This document shows positions 21,700 through 32,340 of a stretch of 64,000 nt of DNA, in pieces. The DNA comes from Spirometra erinaceieuropaei. Its lineage: Eukaryota > Platyhelminthes > Cestoda > Diphyllobothriidea > Diphyllobothriidae. Under the pieces are notes generated by a model. It searched no databases. It was given only the letters and a program-made list of their open reading frames with translations, and was not told the origin of the DNA. The stretch lies in the NCBI GenBank assembly GCA_902702965.1, contig CACRXP010000088.1:634415-698414 (forward strand), in the 5' to 3' direction. The translations under genes and the position numbers were made by a program. Position 1 is the stretch's first letter; each line of letters begins with the position of its first letter.

Positions 21700-22100
21700 G
21701 CGCCCCCTCAAGGTGGGACGGCAAATATTTGACCTGACGTGAGTCACGTCGTGCGTCAACTCGCGCGCCGTGAGCACGCCGATGAGACGGGGTAGCTGTC
21801 GCCCCTCCTCCCCCCCCCTCGGTCGGGGGCTTCGACGCGCGGTCGTCGGAGGGGGGATACACAAAGTGCGACAGTGCTCATTCTGCCTGGTGGCTGCCTC
21901 CCCCCCCCCCTGCTTCGAAGGTTTCGTTTGCCTTTCTGCGCTCAGTGCGTCGGCTGAAACAAGCAGCAAGCTGAGTTTGCGCAGGCAGAAAGACAACAGG
22001 AGGAAAACCGCATGATTCATATGACTAAAACCGAATGGAGAAGAGAATGTGCAGGGGGGAGGGGGGGGGGGCGGTACAGGTTTGCCGGCGTTCGGTTGAC
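21700..22100. other. GC- and CpG-rich stretch
   Basis: CpG dinucleotides are frequent (GTGCGTCAACTCGCGCGCCG at about 21751-21770), along with several C-runs and G-runs. This contrasts with the AT-rich flanks. A minus-strand Pro-rich ORF (21646-22107) is best explained by composition. The stretch could be a promoter-like CpG island, or GC-rich repeat; I cannot tell which. Confidence 0.3.
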
Positions 22101-22439
22101 AGGACAAAGGCAGTCGACGGCTGAGTGGTCAAGATAGTTGCGGCTTCTGGTTGACTCACTCGAGCCTCTGACTGCAGAGCGAGCAGTCAGGCGAGAAGTG
22201 GGATTTATTTCGAGTTGACTAGATGCCTTTTTGGGCTTACGGAGTGTTCTATGATAGAAATCAGCTAGTTTACAAGTCGCAAGGATAGGAAGGTCCATCT
22301 CTATTGAAAAGTTTACTGTTGCTCGGTGACATAGATGAAGGAACTTCTTGTTCTCCGGTGACATCGACGGACAAAGCCTGAGCTCCTGTAGGTGTATCAG
22401 GTAAAGAATTCACGAGCTAGAACACTAAAAAGCCGGTTG

Positions 22440-22710
22440 TTTCCATGTTTCACACAAACCCATGACAGTTCGACCGTCGGTTTCGACGGTGTTTACAGTG
22501 TACCCCACAGCTTCATGAGAGCAGGAACGGTGACTAACGCACGGCATTTTCCGCACTCTTACTTTCTCCCCATCGGTCCCCGGTGTCATGATCAAGTCAG
22601 GAAGACCAGAGGCGGGAGAGGCCGCAAATGGCAGGCACGGCGTGAACCCGTGCCTAGGCGTATCACCACACCCCCGGGTCCGCAACAAACATTCAACCAG
22701 GATTTGAAAC
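22440..22710 (-). repeat. Repeat family R2, minus-strand copy
   Basis: In reverse complement it shows the R2 order: a CGGGGGTGTGGTGATACGCC core, a GGTCTTCCTGACTTGATCAT block, ACACCGGGGACC, and CACCGTCGAAACCGACGG near 22470-22490. Confidence 0.6.
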
Positions 22711-24755
22711 GACTGCGAAAATCCCGGGGGGAGCTATAGCTCCCCCAACCCGCAATTGAGCCTGACACCGTATCCCGAATGTTATGTGTTCATCCCCGAT
22801 AACGCCTGCTAGCAGCCGATGTAACCCCCCTTGGACATACCGGTGCCTTTGTAGTTCACTCAGCTTGTACGCCCTGAGGACAGGATTTATTGCACATATT
22901 CGTAAGAAAGTGGCTTTCGAAATTCCGCGCGACGCCTGCGATGCAGTGTGTCGCGGTTAAAATTTGCCCCCAAATCGGTTAACAGTGAACCGACGAAACG
23001 ACCCATATCGGAAAGGCATGCATATTGGGGGGTGGGGAGGGCAAGGCGTTTCCCAGAACGGAGCTAATAGTATTGGTACACTGGGGTGAATAATCCGTTG
23101 ATAAGCAAGTGGATTTGGGCGACGCATGCAAATTCACGGGATGAATTGGACGCGACTACAGTTAACTCAAATAAAATGCCTGCGTGTAGGCTGGCGCTCG
23201 TTGTAGCTAACGCAATAACATCGTCGATTTTGTTGTCACGACCGACGGCTCGAACTTTTTACGCATTTGACGAGGAGAAGAAGAGTCGGAATATAAACCT
23301 TGCGAAATGTATTTGATTTTACGCACAAGGATGTGCTTGACTTCGAAATGCATATCCGCATGCATGCGTTTATTGTCTTCGTGGTTTGCTTATTATATTT
23401 ACGCAATTGCTGATTTAGTTTAAACAGGATTTTTATTCGAACTACGGACCACAAAGCCGAGTAACGCCAGTTCTGATAGGCTGTCCTCACAGGCAAAATT
23501 CTTCGTGGCAAGTGTGGCACTAATCTACAGTTTACTGCGAAAATATGGAGTTAACGAAATTGTTAGAAAGCTGGCTAAATGGAAATTACACGCGTTGGGT
23601 AAGAAAAATCTATAGGAACCCGCCCCAAATATTTTAAAAGAGGGTGTTGTTCGGTGAAATTTTTTGGTCGACCCTTCTTCAGCAGGATGACATTCGCTAA
23701 CATGAACCGCTGCGAGGTATCGGTGCGGCTGAAATGTCTACGTCAGTTCTCTGTTCCGCAACCCACACACGTACTTCTTTTGTAGGAGGGAACCTCATCT
23801 CTAAAAAAAGTCCGACACGGAAAGCAGTCGGTTAGTAAAAAAAATACTCGAAATAACAGGACCTTCAAAACGCTGATGAATTTGTTAACAGCAGTTGGCA
23901 TTTTCTCACCCGCGCATATGCTTTATCCTTGCCAAAAGCAGTTTAAAGGAATAGGAACTATTTGTGTGGTCCAAATGACCAAATAGAAAGTTTCCTTTTG
24001 GAGTAATAAAGATTTGACTTTTGAAACGTAAAGATTGCCTGTCCGTTTAACCCATTTGATGAAATGACTTCATCAATTGCCATACAAAGTGTCTTATTTT
24101 GCAAATCTAGTCAGCTCCAAAGTAATAACTGAGTTTTTCCATCTGTGGGGCATATCGCATTCGCGTAGAGAATAATCTCAGCGTGACGAACGTGACGTCG
24201 ACTTTCGCCGAACAGTTCCTCTTCGGCACAACAAACAAATAAAACTTATGACAGCCGACAGAACGGCTCCTGAAGTATTGAAATGAGATGCAAGACAGCA
24301 TTGGAACAACAATACATGTGAAAAATACAGTATGTGAGTGAGCTCGTGAAATGTGCCGAAATTTGCAAAGCATTACTAATTACTCACAAACAAGTATAAA
24401 CGATTGGACCGAAATGCAACAGTAAGTTGTGCAATCCCACCTCTCAACTTAATTTAACTGTCTTTTTGTTAATTAGAGGGACTAGTACAAGAGAAATAAA
24501 TAAGGCAAACTGTTCAATCAACGCGATAGGTAACCTAAAACACGGGTCTAGTATGGGGGTGCATATGGCGAGGGGTGGAGGGGGAGAGAAGTCATCCAAG
24601 TATGAGAGTTAAGACTACAGTGAGAACTTTTCCGGCGTGATTTAGAGTGCAACGTGCGGGCATCATTCAGTCATGCCGGGGCGGGGGAGGGGGAGGGTGG
24701 GGGCGAAATGAGAGGACGCATAGGAGAACAGGGTTTCGTCCATAATAGATCCTTA
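22711..24755. other. Spacer with no recognised feature
   Basis: Several ORFs under 100 codons are present without motifs. The region is mostly AT-rich apart from G-runs near 23029-23040 and 24676-24704. Confidence 0.3.
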
Positions 24756-25130
24756 CTATGGTAGTGCCAGGTTTATCACGCGGTCCAACTGCTTACAGAG
24801 TTCTGGTTTCCTCCTCCGTATTGCAGCGGCCTCTGCAAAGCGCAGGAGACACCCGGTCGTCGCCCGAAACAGGACCTTGAATGCAACCATTGGGTCCACC
24901 GTATGGCCCGTGTCCACTAGGTGCCTTGTGATTGAGCTCCTGGGTACCTTATTTTCCGCATTAAGTAGCCATTTTGGCATATGTTCAACTGACCGAGCTG
25001 CCAACTGCCTTTGCGTGCGTCCAATGTACTTGCATCAGCAACTACATGTAAACTCATAAATACAGTGTGATGTGGCGTGCATAGGCGAAATGTCATTAGC
25101 TGGTCTAACTGGGATGGCCGATGTTTCAGG
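24756..25130 (-). pseudogene. GIY-YIG endonuclease fragment of a divergent PLE (type F)
   Basis: Minus-strand translation gives SAIPVRPANDISPM, then HCIYEFTCSC (GIY strand and cysteines), an in-frame TGA, CKYIGRTQRQLAARSVEHMP (YIG strand with Arg and Glu-His), TRHLVDTGHTVDPMVAFKVL and AEAAAIRRRKPELCKQL. The block order is that of the nuclease at the end of PLEs, but the sequence is clearly different from types A to E here. The TGA replaces the residue after the second cysteine. No RT is found upstream. It ends with CAACTTTCT-free unique sequence after LP near 24756. Confidence 0.78.
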
Positions 25131-28079
25131 TCACCTATCACGTCTCATCTCTTTAGGTCGATCGCTGATTGAACAGTTTGCCTTGTCATATAACTATGCA
25201 ATGACCGTACGCAGCTGAATGAGAAATAAATAAGTCAGGCGTGGGTGTTCGACAGCAGAAACCCTTTAAAAATATCGAGGAAGTATAACGTTAATGTTCC
25301 AACCGAAGCAAAGTAAACCAAAACGCAGCCGGCGATCCTTGCAGCATGCATACTATAGAACCGGCATGGCATAGAAAGTTTAAGTATCCTTCCAGAAGAG
25401 ATAAGTAAGTCACTGCGTACGGCATCGACAAAGAAAGGCGATGCAAGAACATTGGGGTGACTGAGAAATCAAGGCAAGACAAGGGGTTACGGAGAAGGAG
25501 GACGAGAGCATCATGCCAATTAATTTATTAATAAAAAGGTCAAACTGAAAAAAACTTGGTGCGTACGGTTATGTCAAACTGTTGGATGACACGTAAAGGA
25601 GACTCCATGTAGCTGTGAATTAATAAACAACAAAAAACCTTCTAAAACAGATACAGTAATTGCCTATACATGCTAAAACCAGTGGGGTTACAAAGCCTAT
25701 CATTACCGGCTGTAATTTCGAACTAATTATAAACGGCAAACAATACTTTACTTGATTTCTGCGATAGGTTCCTCAGAGGACAACCTATATTTTTTCGTTG
25801 CCTAATGCAAACAGTACTTTACTTGATTTCTCCGATAGGTACCTCAGAGGACTAAAAGTTTTCATATGGTCGCATGCCGATAGACCTACCAATGACTACT
25901 AAAGTACAGTAGAATTTGGAGGTGCAAACGCAAAAATGTCCTTTAGTGCATATTAAACAAACCGTCTTTTTCAACAAAATGCTTTGCAAGCTTTTTCATT
26001 GTGCTGGAATACGCAGAGGTTCCGATATTTCTTGAAGTAGCGGTGAATATTTCTATTCGCAGTGTTTCCTACAGATCGCACACAAAGGCGAATTCTCTGT
26101 TATGTATTTACCAAGACCTTAAATTCAGCATAATTCCTAATGGCATTTGTCGAGGCAGTGAGAACTTGGACGTTCTTTTTAATGCAGATGGTTGTTTGGG
26201 TCATATTTGTACGTTCCCTCAAACATGAAACTCCTTCACTGAGAAAAAAATGAGTGCATAAAACGGACATCCACGATAGATACGTCGTGGATCAAATGAG
26301 AAACTTTCTCTAAGAAGTTATCTCATCACAAAACGCCTTAATAAATTAGTTCGCCGATGGATGTCTGCGTACTTTATCTATCCCCAGGATAAAGTCATCG
26401 TAAAAGAATGGAAGTTTGGTCACCTCCTCCATTTTTCTGAAAATAGTAATACTTTTTGCGATGCGAGCAAAATAACGCACTTTCCGCTCTATGTTCGCCA
26501 TATTTGCCCACTTTTTGGTTCCGTTTAACGATTATGAAGACACATCATGGTGGCCATATTAATTATGAAATATTGATGTAACTGTGAATATTCGATCCTT
26601 TTCTTTACCCGATTATATGTTAGTTGGATCTAAACCACGCAAAATACCCTATTACATGCCTGGACGTTTACATAGTCATTTGGTAAACGGTTTATTTGCC
26701 ACAAGTTATTGAGCATTCCGAAAGGGCAGGAATGTTGGAACTTTCAAACAGATGATTACCTGAAGTCAGTATTGGTGTATTCAACGGTATGAAATAACTC
26801 ACCTTTGTAAACCAGGCTTTTTAAAATCGACGAAACGCCTGATTTTTTTAAAAACGGTCTTCTTGCTTTCACCCTGCTTCATCTAATTTACTTAAAGAAA
26901 AAATCGATTTTCAAGTGCAGCAATTCAGTTTGCCAAAACTCGCAAGTTTAGATTACTCTCCTTTAATAGATAAACATGAACTCATAAAATTTGCTGTTAG
27001 GATGATTGTAAGCACGTCACGTAAACGTGTGATTCACAATGCTGTGGCTAGGATTTTATTTTATCCCTTTTAAGAAACTACCTGAATATAAAGCAACACA
27101 GATTTCCGCCCAAATATGCATATCCTTTGACTGATCAAACTACTAACTTATTCCATTTTTACGGAATTTAGATAACGTTTTCTCGTTATCTTCACTGCGG
27201 TCAAACTACAGCTGTCATACGTAGGCCAAAAACCAAATAACACTTATTCCTATTAAACTATAATAACATACAAACCCCAGACACTGTTTCTCTTGCACAG
27301 TTAGGTATGACGTTGATAATGTCATGTCTAGCCTGCCCTGCTGATACCACAGACAGTACTTTCGTATACAAAATTTCCGGAGGCTATTCGATAGGCTGGA
27401 GCATGGGCCGGTTCAAAAAAGTCGCCAGGATTGCTTGCTCTGAGTTGCTTTTGTTGGCCTTTGGTTTTGCCGGAGTATACCGCAAAGCGAGCGTAGCAAG
27501 CCAACTCTAATAGTGGTTTTTAATCGCCGTCATCGGATTTTGTGGGCAGTCAGTGTACCGGGCCTCAGTCTCGGCGCTTTGGTAACACTGTAATTTTTGA
27601 GGTTGTGAAAACGTACTCGTGGGCGTGGACGTTTGCCAAAAGCGGTCTCGGCATCCACTGCTCGCGGACACGCCCGTGTTAACCTGCGGTTAGCCTAGGG
27701 GGACAGACTCGATGCAATTGGTAGGATGCGCAATGAACAAAGGACATAAAACGAATAACGGGTAGCATTTTTTCTCAGCAATCAACTCCTATTTTAGGCA
27801 CCTAGTAGATGCGCCCATTTTGGCCCAGAGCCAAGGCTTATTGCCTGTAAACGTCTCCAACCCAAAACTGTATTTTTTCCTTCTTCTCTGCGTCTCATAG
27901 CAATTCAAGTAAGCAAGCATTCATGCACGCTGTTGGGAGTCAGACGACAAGAGGTTCAAGTCAGTCTAATTCAGTTCTTCCATGCATGCCCAATCTGCGA
28001 AACTATCTGACGTGGGATCTGTTTCCCCCAGGCCTACGCCCGGCATAAGGAAGCTATCATCGGGCACTTACAATTAATC
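25131..28079. other. AT-rich spacer with a small tandem duplication
   Basis: At 25736-25784 and 25807-25855 there are two copies of a roughly 49-bp unit (TACTTTACTTGATTTCT block) with period 71. No other element is recognised. Short ORFs such as 26001-26228 and 27307-27510 have no motif. Confidence 0.35.
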
Positions 28080-28170
28080 CACTTATAGAAAATCCGCCGA
28101 CCTTGGCGGGATTCGAATTATGCAACGCATAGTGGCTTACGGCCCGACTCATGTGGTTTGTGGTTATACT
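28080..28170 (-). mobile_element. tRNA-like SINE head, decayed (S5)
   Basis: On the minus strand a B-box-like AATTCGAATCCCGCC and an upstream GTCGGGCCGTAAGCC (A-box position) resemble the heads of the other SINEs. No body can be aligned with confidence. Confidence 0.35.
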
Positions 28171-29000
28171 GAAAGGGACTAGACAATGTTCTCACAAAGG
28201 AAGTCTTGGAAGACTGGCCCGGCTAAATAGCTACCAGTAAACAGTCATTTAAGCATAGGCCTAGCTTATTGGACTGTCAGGGTCCTTCGAGATTGCCCTG
28301 TATACTGCGTCAGCACGTAGACCATATTTTCATATGGACTGTTCATTTTAAAAATGAAAGATAAGAGATGAGCTGCAGAACTTTACAATGCAATCTTTAC
28401 TTAAAAACGTTTTATAAGCTCCTACTCATGTGAGAACAGGGGTGTTTTATTGGCCTTTTCGGAACTGATAGTTCCCTTAGTATTGCCCGCTGTTGCGGGT
28501 TGCTATTTCCGCACTCAGCAGTGTTATGCAGGTTATTCGCGAAATCCAAATCCTCCCTTCGTATCCTATTGGAGCAAAGTTTTTTTTAACTCTCTGGAGC
28601 AGAGCGTGCGCGAGGTTGGGTTTGCCTTGTTTGCATGCATATTTCATGAGGCCTTTTACATTGGCTCTTCCATCTCTCCCTAAGGAAGGTTGGTCTCCTG
28701 ACAAATCTTCTTCGTAGCGCATGCATTAGGACAGAGCAGGAAAGAGAGATTACTGTGCTGTCTCCGTTACGTCAGGAAATACATATAGTTTGGACAGTCG
28801 CTCATCGTAGTGGGTATATAATTAACATCGCAAAACACAATCTTGCGATCAGACATAACCTTTGCCGTGCTGTTGAGCGCAAAGTATGCATACAAACTTG
28901 AAATTGTGCCATCTATAAACTTTTTCGTCGAGCAAAGTAGATTATTTGAAAGGATGAGCTAATTTGTGGGAAGGAAAGTGGGAGTGAAATGAGGTAATCG
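28171..29000. other. Spacer with no recognised feature
   Basis: Overlapping ORFs of 74-81 codons occur on both strands at 28450-28722. They have no recognisable domain. Confidence 0.3.
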
Positions 29001-29004
29001 GTAG

Positions 29005-29170
29005 AAAAAGGGGAGACTGAGAAGGTCATTTCTGGGCTACTAGCCGTCATCAGCTAGCAACACCAAACCCCAGGATTCTCCGGCACCTGGGCCTTGATTC
29101 CGTGTTCTTTAGTCATTAACCTTTATCAAGTTCAACGCTCTACCAAATGCGCCATGGCCTCGTTGACCTA
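29005..29170 (-). mobile_element. tRNA-headed SINE (S6)
   Basis: On the minus strand the head (GCCATGGCGCATTTGGTAGAGCG) has a good A-box region, and a hammerhead-bearing body follows. It is 3'-truncated soon after the hammerhead. Confidence 0.65.
29014..29058 (-). ncRNA. Hammerhead motif in SINE S6
   Basis: CTGATGA and GAAA are both intact and the cleavage position reads T-C. Stem II is GGCT/AGCC-like. Helix III has a mismatch at its second pair and stem I one mismatch. Confidence 0.55.
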
Positions 29171-29489
29171 CCGGTTGTAGTCGGGAATGACAACTATGGT
29201 GGGGACGCGTTTACTTATCGGGATACGAGGCATGCACATCCAACTGCGCTTTGGGGCTCGATATAGAGCTCCACAGGCAGTTGTGCGCGACTAGCGGTAT
29301 AAACAAGACGATATTACCGACATGTCATGGGGGACTGGAATGGGCATTTCTGGATTATTAACAGTCACTTCTAGATGAGCACGACAAGGCGATAATGTCT
29401 CGCAAACCGATCGGCGATCACAACCGAGAGGACAAAAAGACCGTGACTCAGCAGGAAGCGTGTCTGATTTAGTAACGTTGGATGAGCAA

Positions 29490-29720
29490 CGAAGCGGCAG
29501 CGAGGCTCATATGTTGCAAAATGTGGGCTTAGGAATGATTGACTGACGACGGTCAATGGGCCGGAAACGACAACCCCAGGCTCCATTGCCTTTGTCGGTG
29601 ATTTTCTTCTGCCTATAGTAAGCGCCGATGTGCAACAGCCGGTTGAGCTCGAAAGACATCCCTAAAGTACAAGGGGACGAGTGAGTTTGGTAACACGATC
29701 TGTGAGCGTCCTTCCACCAT
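29490..29720 (+). mobile_element. SINE body and tail (S7)
   Basis: Plus-strand body GATTGACTGACGACGGTCAA to CCTTTGTCGGTG, then a tail with GTTGAGCTCGAAAG, ACAAGGGGACGAGTGAGTTT and GATCTGTGAGCG, ends at an (AT)n tract (29722-29735). The hammerhead at 29537-29581 keeps CTGACGA and GAAA but has lost the U of the cleavage triplet. Confidence 0.6.
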
Positions 29721-29838
29721 TATATATATATATTTCGAAGAAGAATGAGTCCTTTTCCAAATGACTCATTCTTCGTCGAATAATGTTTGTTGGGTTGTCC
29801 ATCTTCCAATAACATGGGGTACCGACAAAGACAAGGGA

Positions 29839-29883
29839 GACCGGAATGGCCATTTCTGGCTTATTGGCCGTCATCAGCCAGTC
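29839..29883 (-). ncRNA. Hammerhead ribozyme in SINE S8, left arm (best core copy)
   Basis: Minus strand: GACTGG and CCGGTC form a 6-bp stem I with one G-U pair. CTGATGA, GAAA and cleavage triplet ATT are intact. Stem II has three strong pairs around AATA. Helix III is the palindrome ATGGCCAT, so two molecules could pair there. All bases required in the hammerhead core are present. Confidence 0.8.
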
Positions 29884-30224
29884 ATACCCAACCCCAAGTG
29901 TGGATCACTTGAGATTCGAACCCGGGATCTTTGGTCATGGAGTTTGACGCTCTACCATTGAGCCGCGGGCCCGTTGTCCTGTCGGTTGTGATCGGGAATA
30001 TTAATTATGATAGTGGGCGCTCACCGATCAGGTTACGGAACATGCTCGTTCTGTTGTGCCTTGAGGCTCATACTAGAACCCTCGCAAGCGCCCACTATCA
30101 TAATTAATATTCCCGATCACAACCGACAGGACAACGGGCCCGCGGCTCAATGGTAGAGCGTCAAACTCCATGACCAAAGATCCCGGGTTCGAATCTCAAG
30201 TGATCCACACTTGGGGTTGGGTAT

Positions 30225-30269
30225 GACTGGCTGATGACGGCTAATAAGCCAGAAATGACCATTCCGGTC
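30225..30269 (+). ncRNA. Hammerhead ribozyme in SINE S8, right arm
   Basis: Stem I is GACTGG with CCGGTC, and CTGATGA, GAAA and ATT are intact. Stem II is the full GGCT/AGCC. Helix III has one A-C mismatch (ATGACCAT). Confidence 0.75.
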
Positions 30270-30419
30270 TCCCTTGTCTTTGTCGGTACCACATGATTTA
30301 CATCATTCTACTAGTCGCTGTGCGACTGCCTGCGAGGGTTCTAGTATGAGCCCCAAGGCACAACGGAACGAGCATGTTCCGCAACCTGATCGGTGAGCGC
30401 CCACTATCATAATCTTCCA

Positions 30420-30593
30420 AAATATATATATATATATTCCGAATGATAGAGAACACGCGCGGCCCAGGTAATTGAATAGAAGAAGATGGAAAGGCGATCG
30501 CTGGGACCAATTGTTTATTTATCCGACGTTTCCAACTCTCACGCGAGCCCATCGTCAAGGAATGAAAAACTGTACAACTCATCGTGTATTTAG
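30420..30593 (-). ncRNA. PLE-C terminal region with hammerhead-like motif
   Basis: This is the minus-strand equivalent of 6330-6455. It has TTGACGA (30552-30558), a hexaloop stem II with one G-G clash, GAAACGTC, ATAAATAAACAATTGG, GCGATCGCC, and an end against (AT)n at 30420-30440. The first core base is T instead of C. Confidence 0.5.
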
Positions 30594-30594
30594 C

Positions 30595-31205
30595 TCACCT
30601 CTGCCGGGGGTGACCTCTGGCTGCGCTGCCGATTTGTTCACGCAGTGCTTGATAGGCGATTGGCAGATCGATATGTCGATTAATCGAGTCCTCGGTTGAC
30701 TGCCATGCTTCCCGCAGCAGGCGAGCAACTCGGTCGTCCGACTGGCCCAATATTCTCACGCACTTAAAGTCAAAGCCTTGTCCTGGTGTGGAGGCGTGGG
30801 CGGCTACCAAGGAGACTTTATCCTTCCATCTCACAGCCAACTCGTGTTCGTGCAATCTCCTGCGTACTTGCTTGCCGGTTTCGCCAACATTGGGTCCTTA
30901 GGGTGCATGAGTTGCCGGCGTATTGTTGCCTCAGGTTTGTGAGCGACACCAATCCCAAATTCGCTCATCAGTCTAGCGAATTCTTCTGACACACCGGCTA
31001 TGTACGGCACTGCGCGCCAACATTTTGGTTTTGGTTGTCCCTTCGGTTGTCTTCCCCGGGTTTCTCGCCTGCAGTTTTCGACAAAATTCCCAGGGTAGCC
31101 GTTCGCTGTGAAGAGTTTCCGCAGGAACTGGACCTCAGCCTTCTTGTCGCTGGCTCGGTGCAATGGGTTTCTACGCGCCGGTAGAGTGTTCTCACGCGGT
31201 TCTCA
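30595..31205 (-). pseudogene. Penelope-like element (type C), linker and GIY-YIG endonuclease, internal deletion
   Basis: Minus strand: VRTLYRRVETHCTEPA, a frame change, then DKKAEVQFLRKLF, NGYPGNFVENCRRETRGR, FARLMSEFGIGVAHKPEATI and RRQLMHPKDP. The expected GIY strand and cysteine pair are deleted, and sequence resumes at NVGETGKQVRRRLHEHE in another frame. It then continues with DKVSLVAAHAS, RVARLLREAWQSTEDSINRH and IDLPIAYQALREQI. The missing GIY strand makes the nuclease inactive. The upstream end is fused to PLE-B sequence near 31205. Confidence 0.85.
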
Positions 31206-31705
31206 CCTCTTGCGAGAATTTCGACCTCATCGAATTTGAATGTGTGGTCGGATCTCGTCGAATGAGCCGCAACTTGAGAGCTGGCGTCATTTCTGCGCAC
31301 CGCTGCCGCGTGTTCGGCCATTCTCGTTCGGAGCTCTCTTCCGGTTTCTCCGACGTTGTTGCTTTGTCCGCAACTGCACCAGATCCGATAAACTAATCCA
31401 GACGTTTCTAGCCCTGGCAGTGGGTCTTTCAGTTTCATGACCAGACGCCTAATGGTTGCCTCCGGTCTGTGTGCCACTCCAACCCCAAGTGGTGCGAGAA
31501 GGCGGCCGACAGCTTCCGAAACGTTCTTGAAATACGGAAGTGCCCGCCAAGATTTGGTGTCCGTGCGGTTAGGCCTTTCGTCCTTTTTTCATATGCACCG
31601 GTTGACGAAGTTGCGCGGGTAGCCATTGGCTTTGAAGACCCGTCGGAGGTATTGTAGTTCGGCAATTTTGTCTTCCGGCTCACTGCAGTGCGTTTTGACA
31701 CGCCG
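31206..31705 (-). pseudogene. Penelope-like element (type B), linker and first half of endonuclease, fused to PLE-C
   Basis: On the minus strand a frameshifted linker (about 31700-31480) is followed by VAHRPEATIRRLVMKLKDPL, SGLVYRIWCSCGQSNNVGET (GIY and YIG strands) and RTRMAEHAAAVRRNDASSQV, then FKFDEVEILARGENRV. At that point the reading passes without a stop into VRTLYRRVETHC of PLE-C. The second half of the PLE-B nuclease is missing. The chimera could be a template switch or a nested insertion followed by deletion. Confidence 0.8.
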
Positions 31706-31739
31706 ATAGAGCGTCCTTCTTCCTTCTTCTAGTCTCCTT

Positions 31740-32340
31740 CAAGACTACTTCCTGGAACTCGTCTCTTCGCTTCTATTGGCATTCTACTCTCTACCCTACA
31801 TGCAGGGTATTTCCGAGGCAATCGCCCGACAACTAACCCGGTTTGGTATTTCCATTGCCCTTAAGCCGGCGTCCTCCCTGCGCGCAACATTGTCCCGTGT
31901 GAAAGATCCTTTATCCAAAGAGCAGCAAATCAATGTCATCTACCGAATTCCGCGTGCTAACTGCTCTTGCGACTATGTTGGTCATAGAGGCCGACGACTT
32001 AGGACGCGTATAAACGAACAGTAACTAACCATCCGCCGACGTGACCCTTTGTCACTCGTGTTTGTGCACGCCAATGAATGTGACCATTGCTTCATTTGGG
32101 AAGGAACAAAAATTGTTGCCATGGCAAACACCAAACAGTGTCGAGAATTCCTCGAAGCCTAGCACTCTAACACAACTAGCATCAATCGCCATGTCGATCC
32201 GGACGCTCATTACGAAGGTCTGCGTACTCGGCTCACTGACCTGCGCCCACGACCTAACAACAGCCGCTAATACATACCGGGCCCCGTATAATAGGAATAT
32301 TTCGCTACCTCCCCCTCCTACCCCAGACACAGCGAACCGC
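31740..32340 (+). pseudogene. Penelope-like element (type D), GIY-YIG endonuclease, with stops
   Basis: Plus strand: LPYMQGISEAIARQLTRFGI, KPASSLRATLSRVKDPLSKE, NVIYRIPRANCSCDYVGHRG and RTRINEQ, then a stop (32023-32025). It continues with RRRDPLSLVFVHANECDHC, MANTKQCREFLEA, a second stop and SINRHVDPDAHYEGL. The first zinc-type cysteine is replaced by Arg, so the copy is degenerate. It lies back to back with the minus-strand PLE-B/C chimera and head-to-tail with PLE-C at 32759. Confidence 0.85.

Larger units (their letters stand above)
29818..30412. mobile_element. Head-to-head inverted pair of tRNA-headed SINEs (S8)
   Basis: Arms 29818-30020 (minus SINE head and body) and 30088-30290 (plus SINE head and body) are reverse complements over 203 bp with about two mismatches and no indel. 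The spacer 30021-30087 is a SINE tail in minus orientation; a second tail in plus orientation follows at 30340-30412. The head has a clear A-box region (GCGGCTCAATGGTAGAGCG) and a B-box (GGGTTCGAATCTC). Both SINE ends share GCGCCCACTATCATAAT, so a tail runs straight into a head, as in a tandem dimer. Both arms contain a hammerhead. Confidence 0.85.

Noticed and set aside
21646..22107. 153-codon Pro-rich minus-strand ORF
   Set aside because: It is explained by the GC-rich and homopolymer composition; no domain or start context.
30105..30200. Possible functional tRNA gene (good A and B boxes)
   Set aside because: The acceptor stem does not close, the sequence continues into the SINE body, and the same head recurs in other SINE copies.
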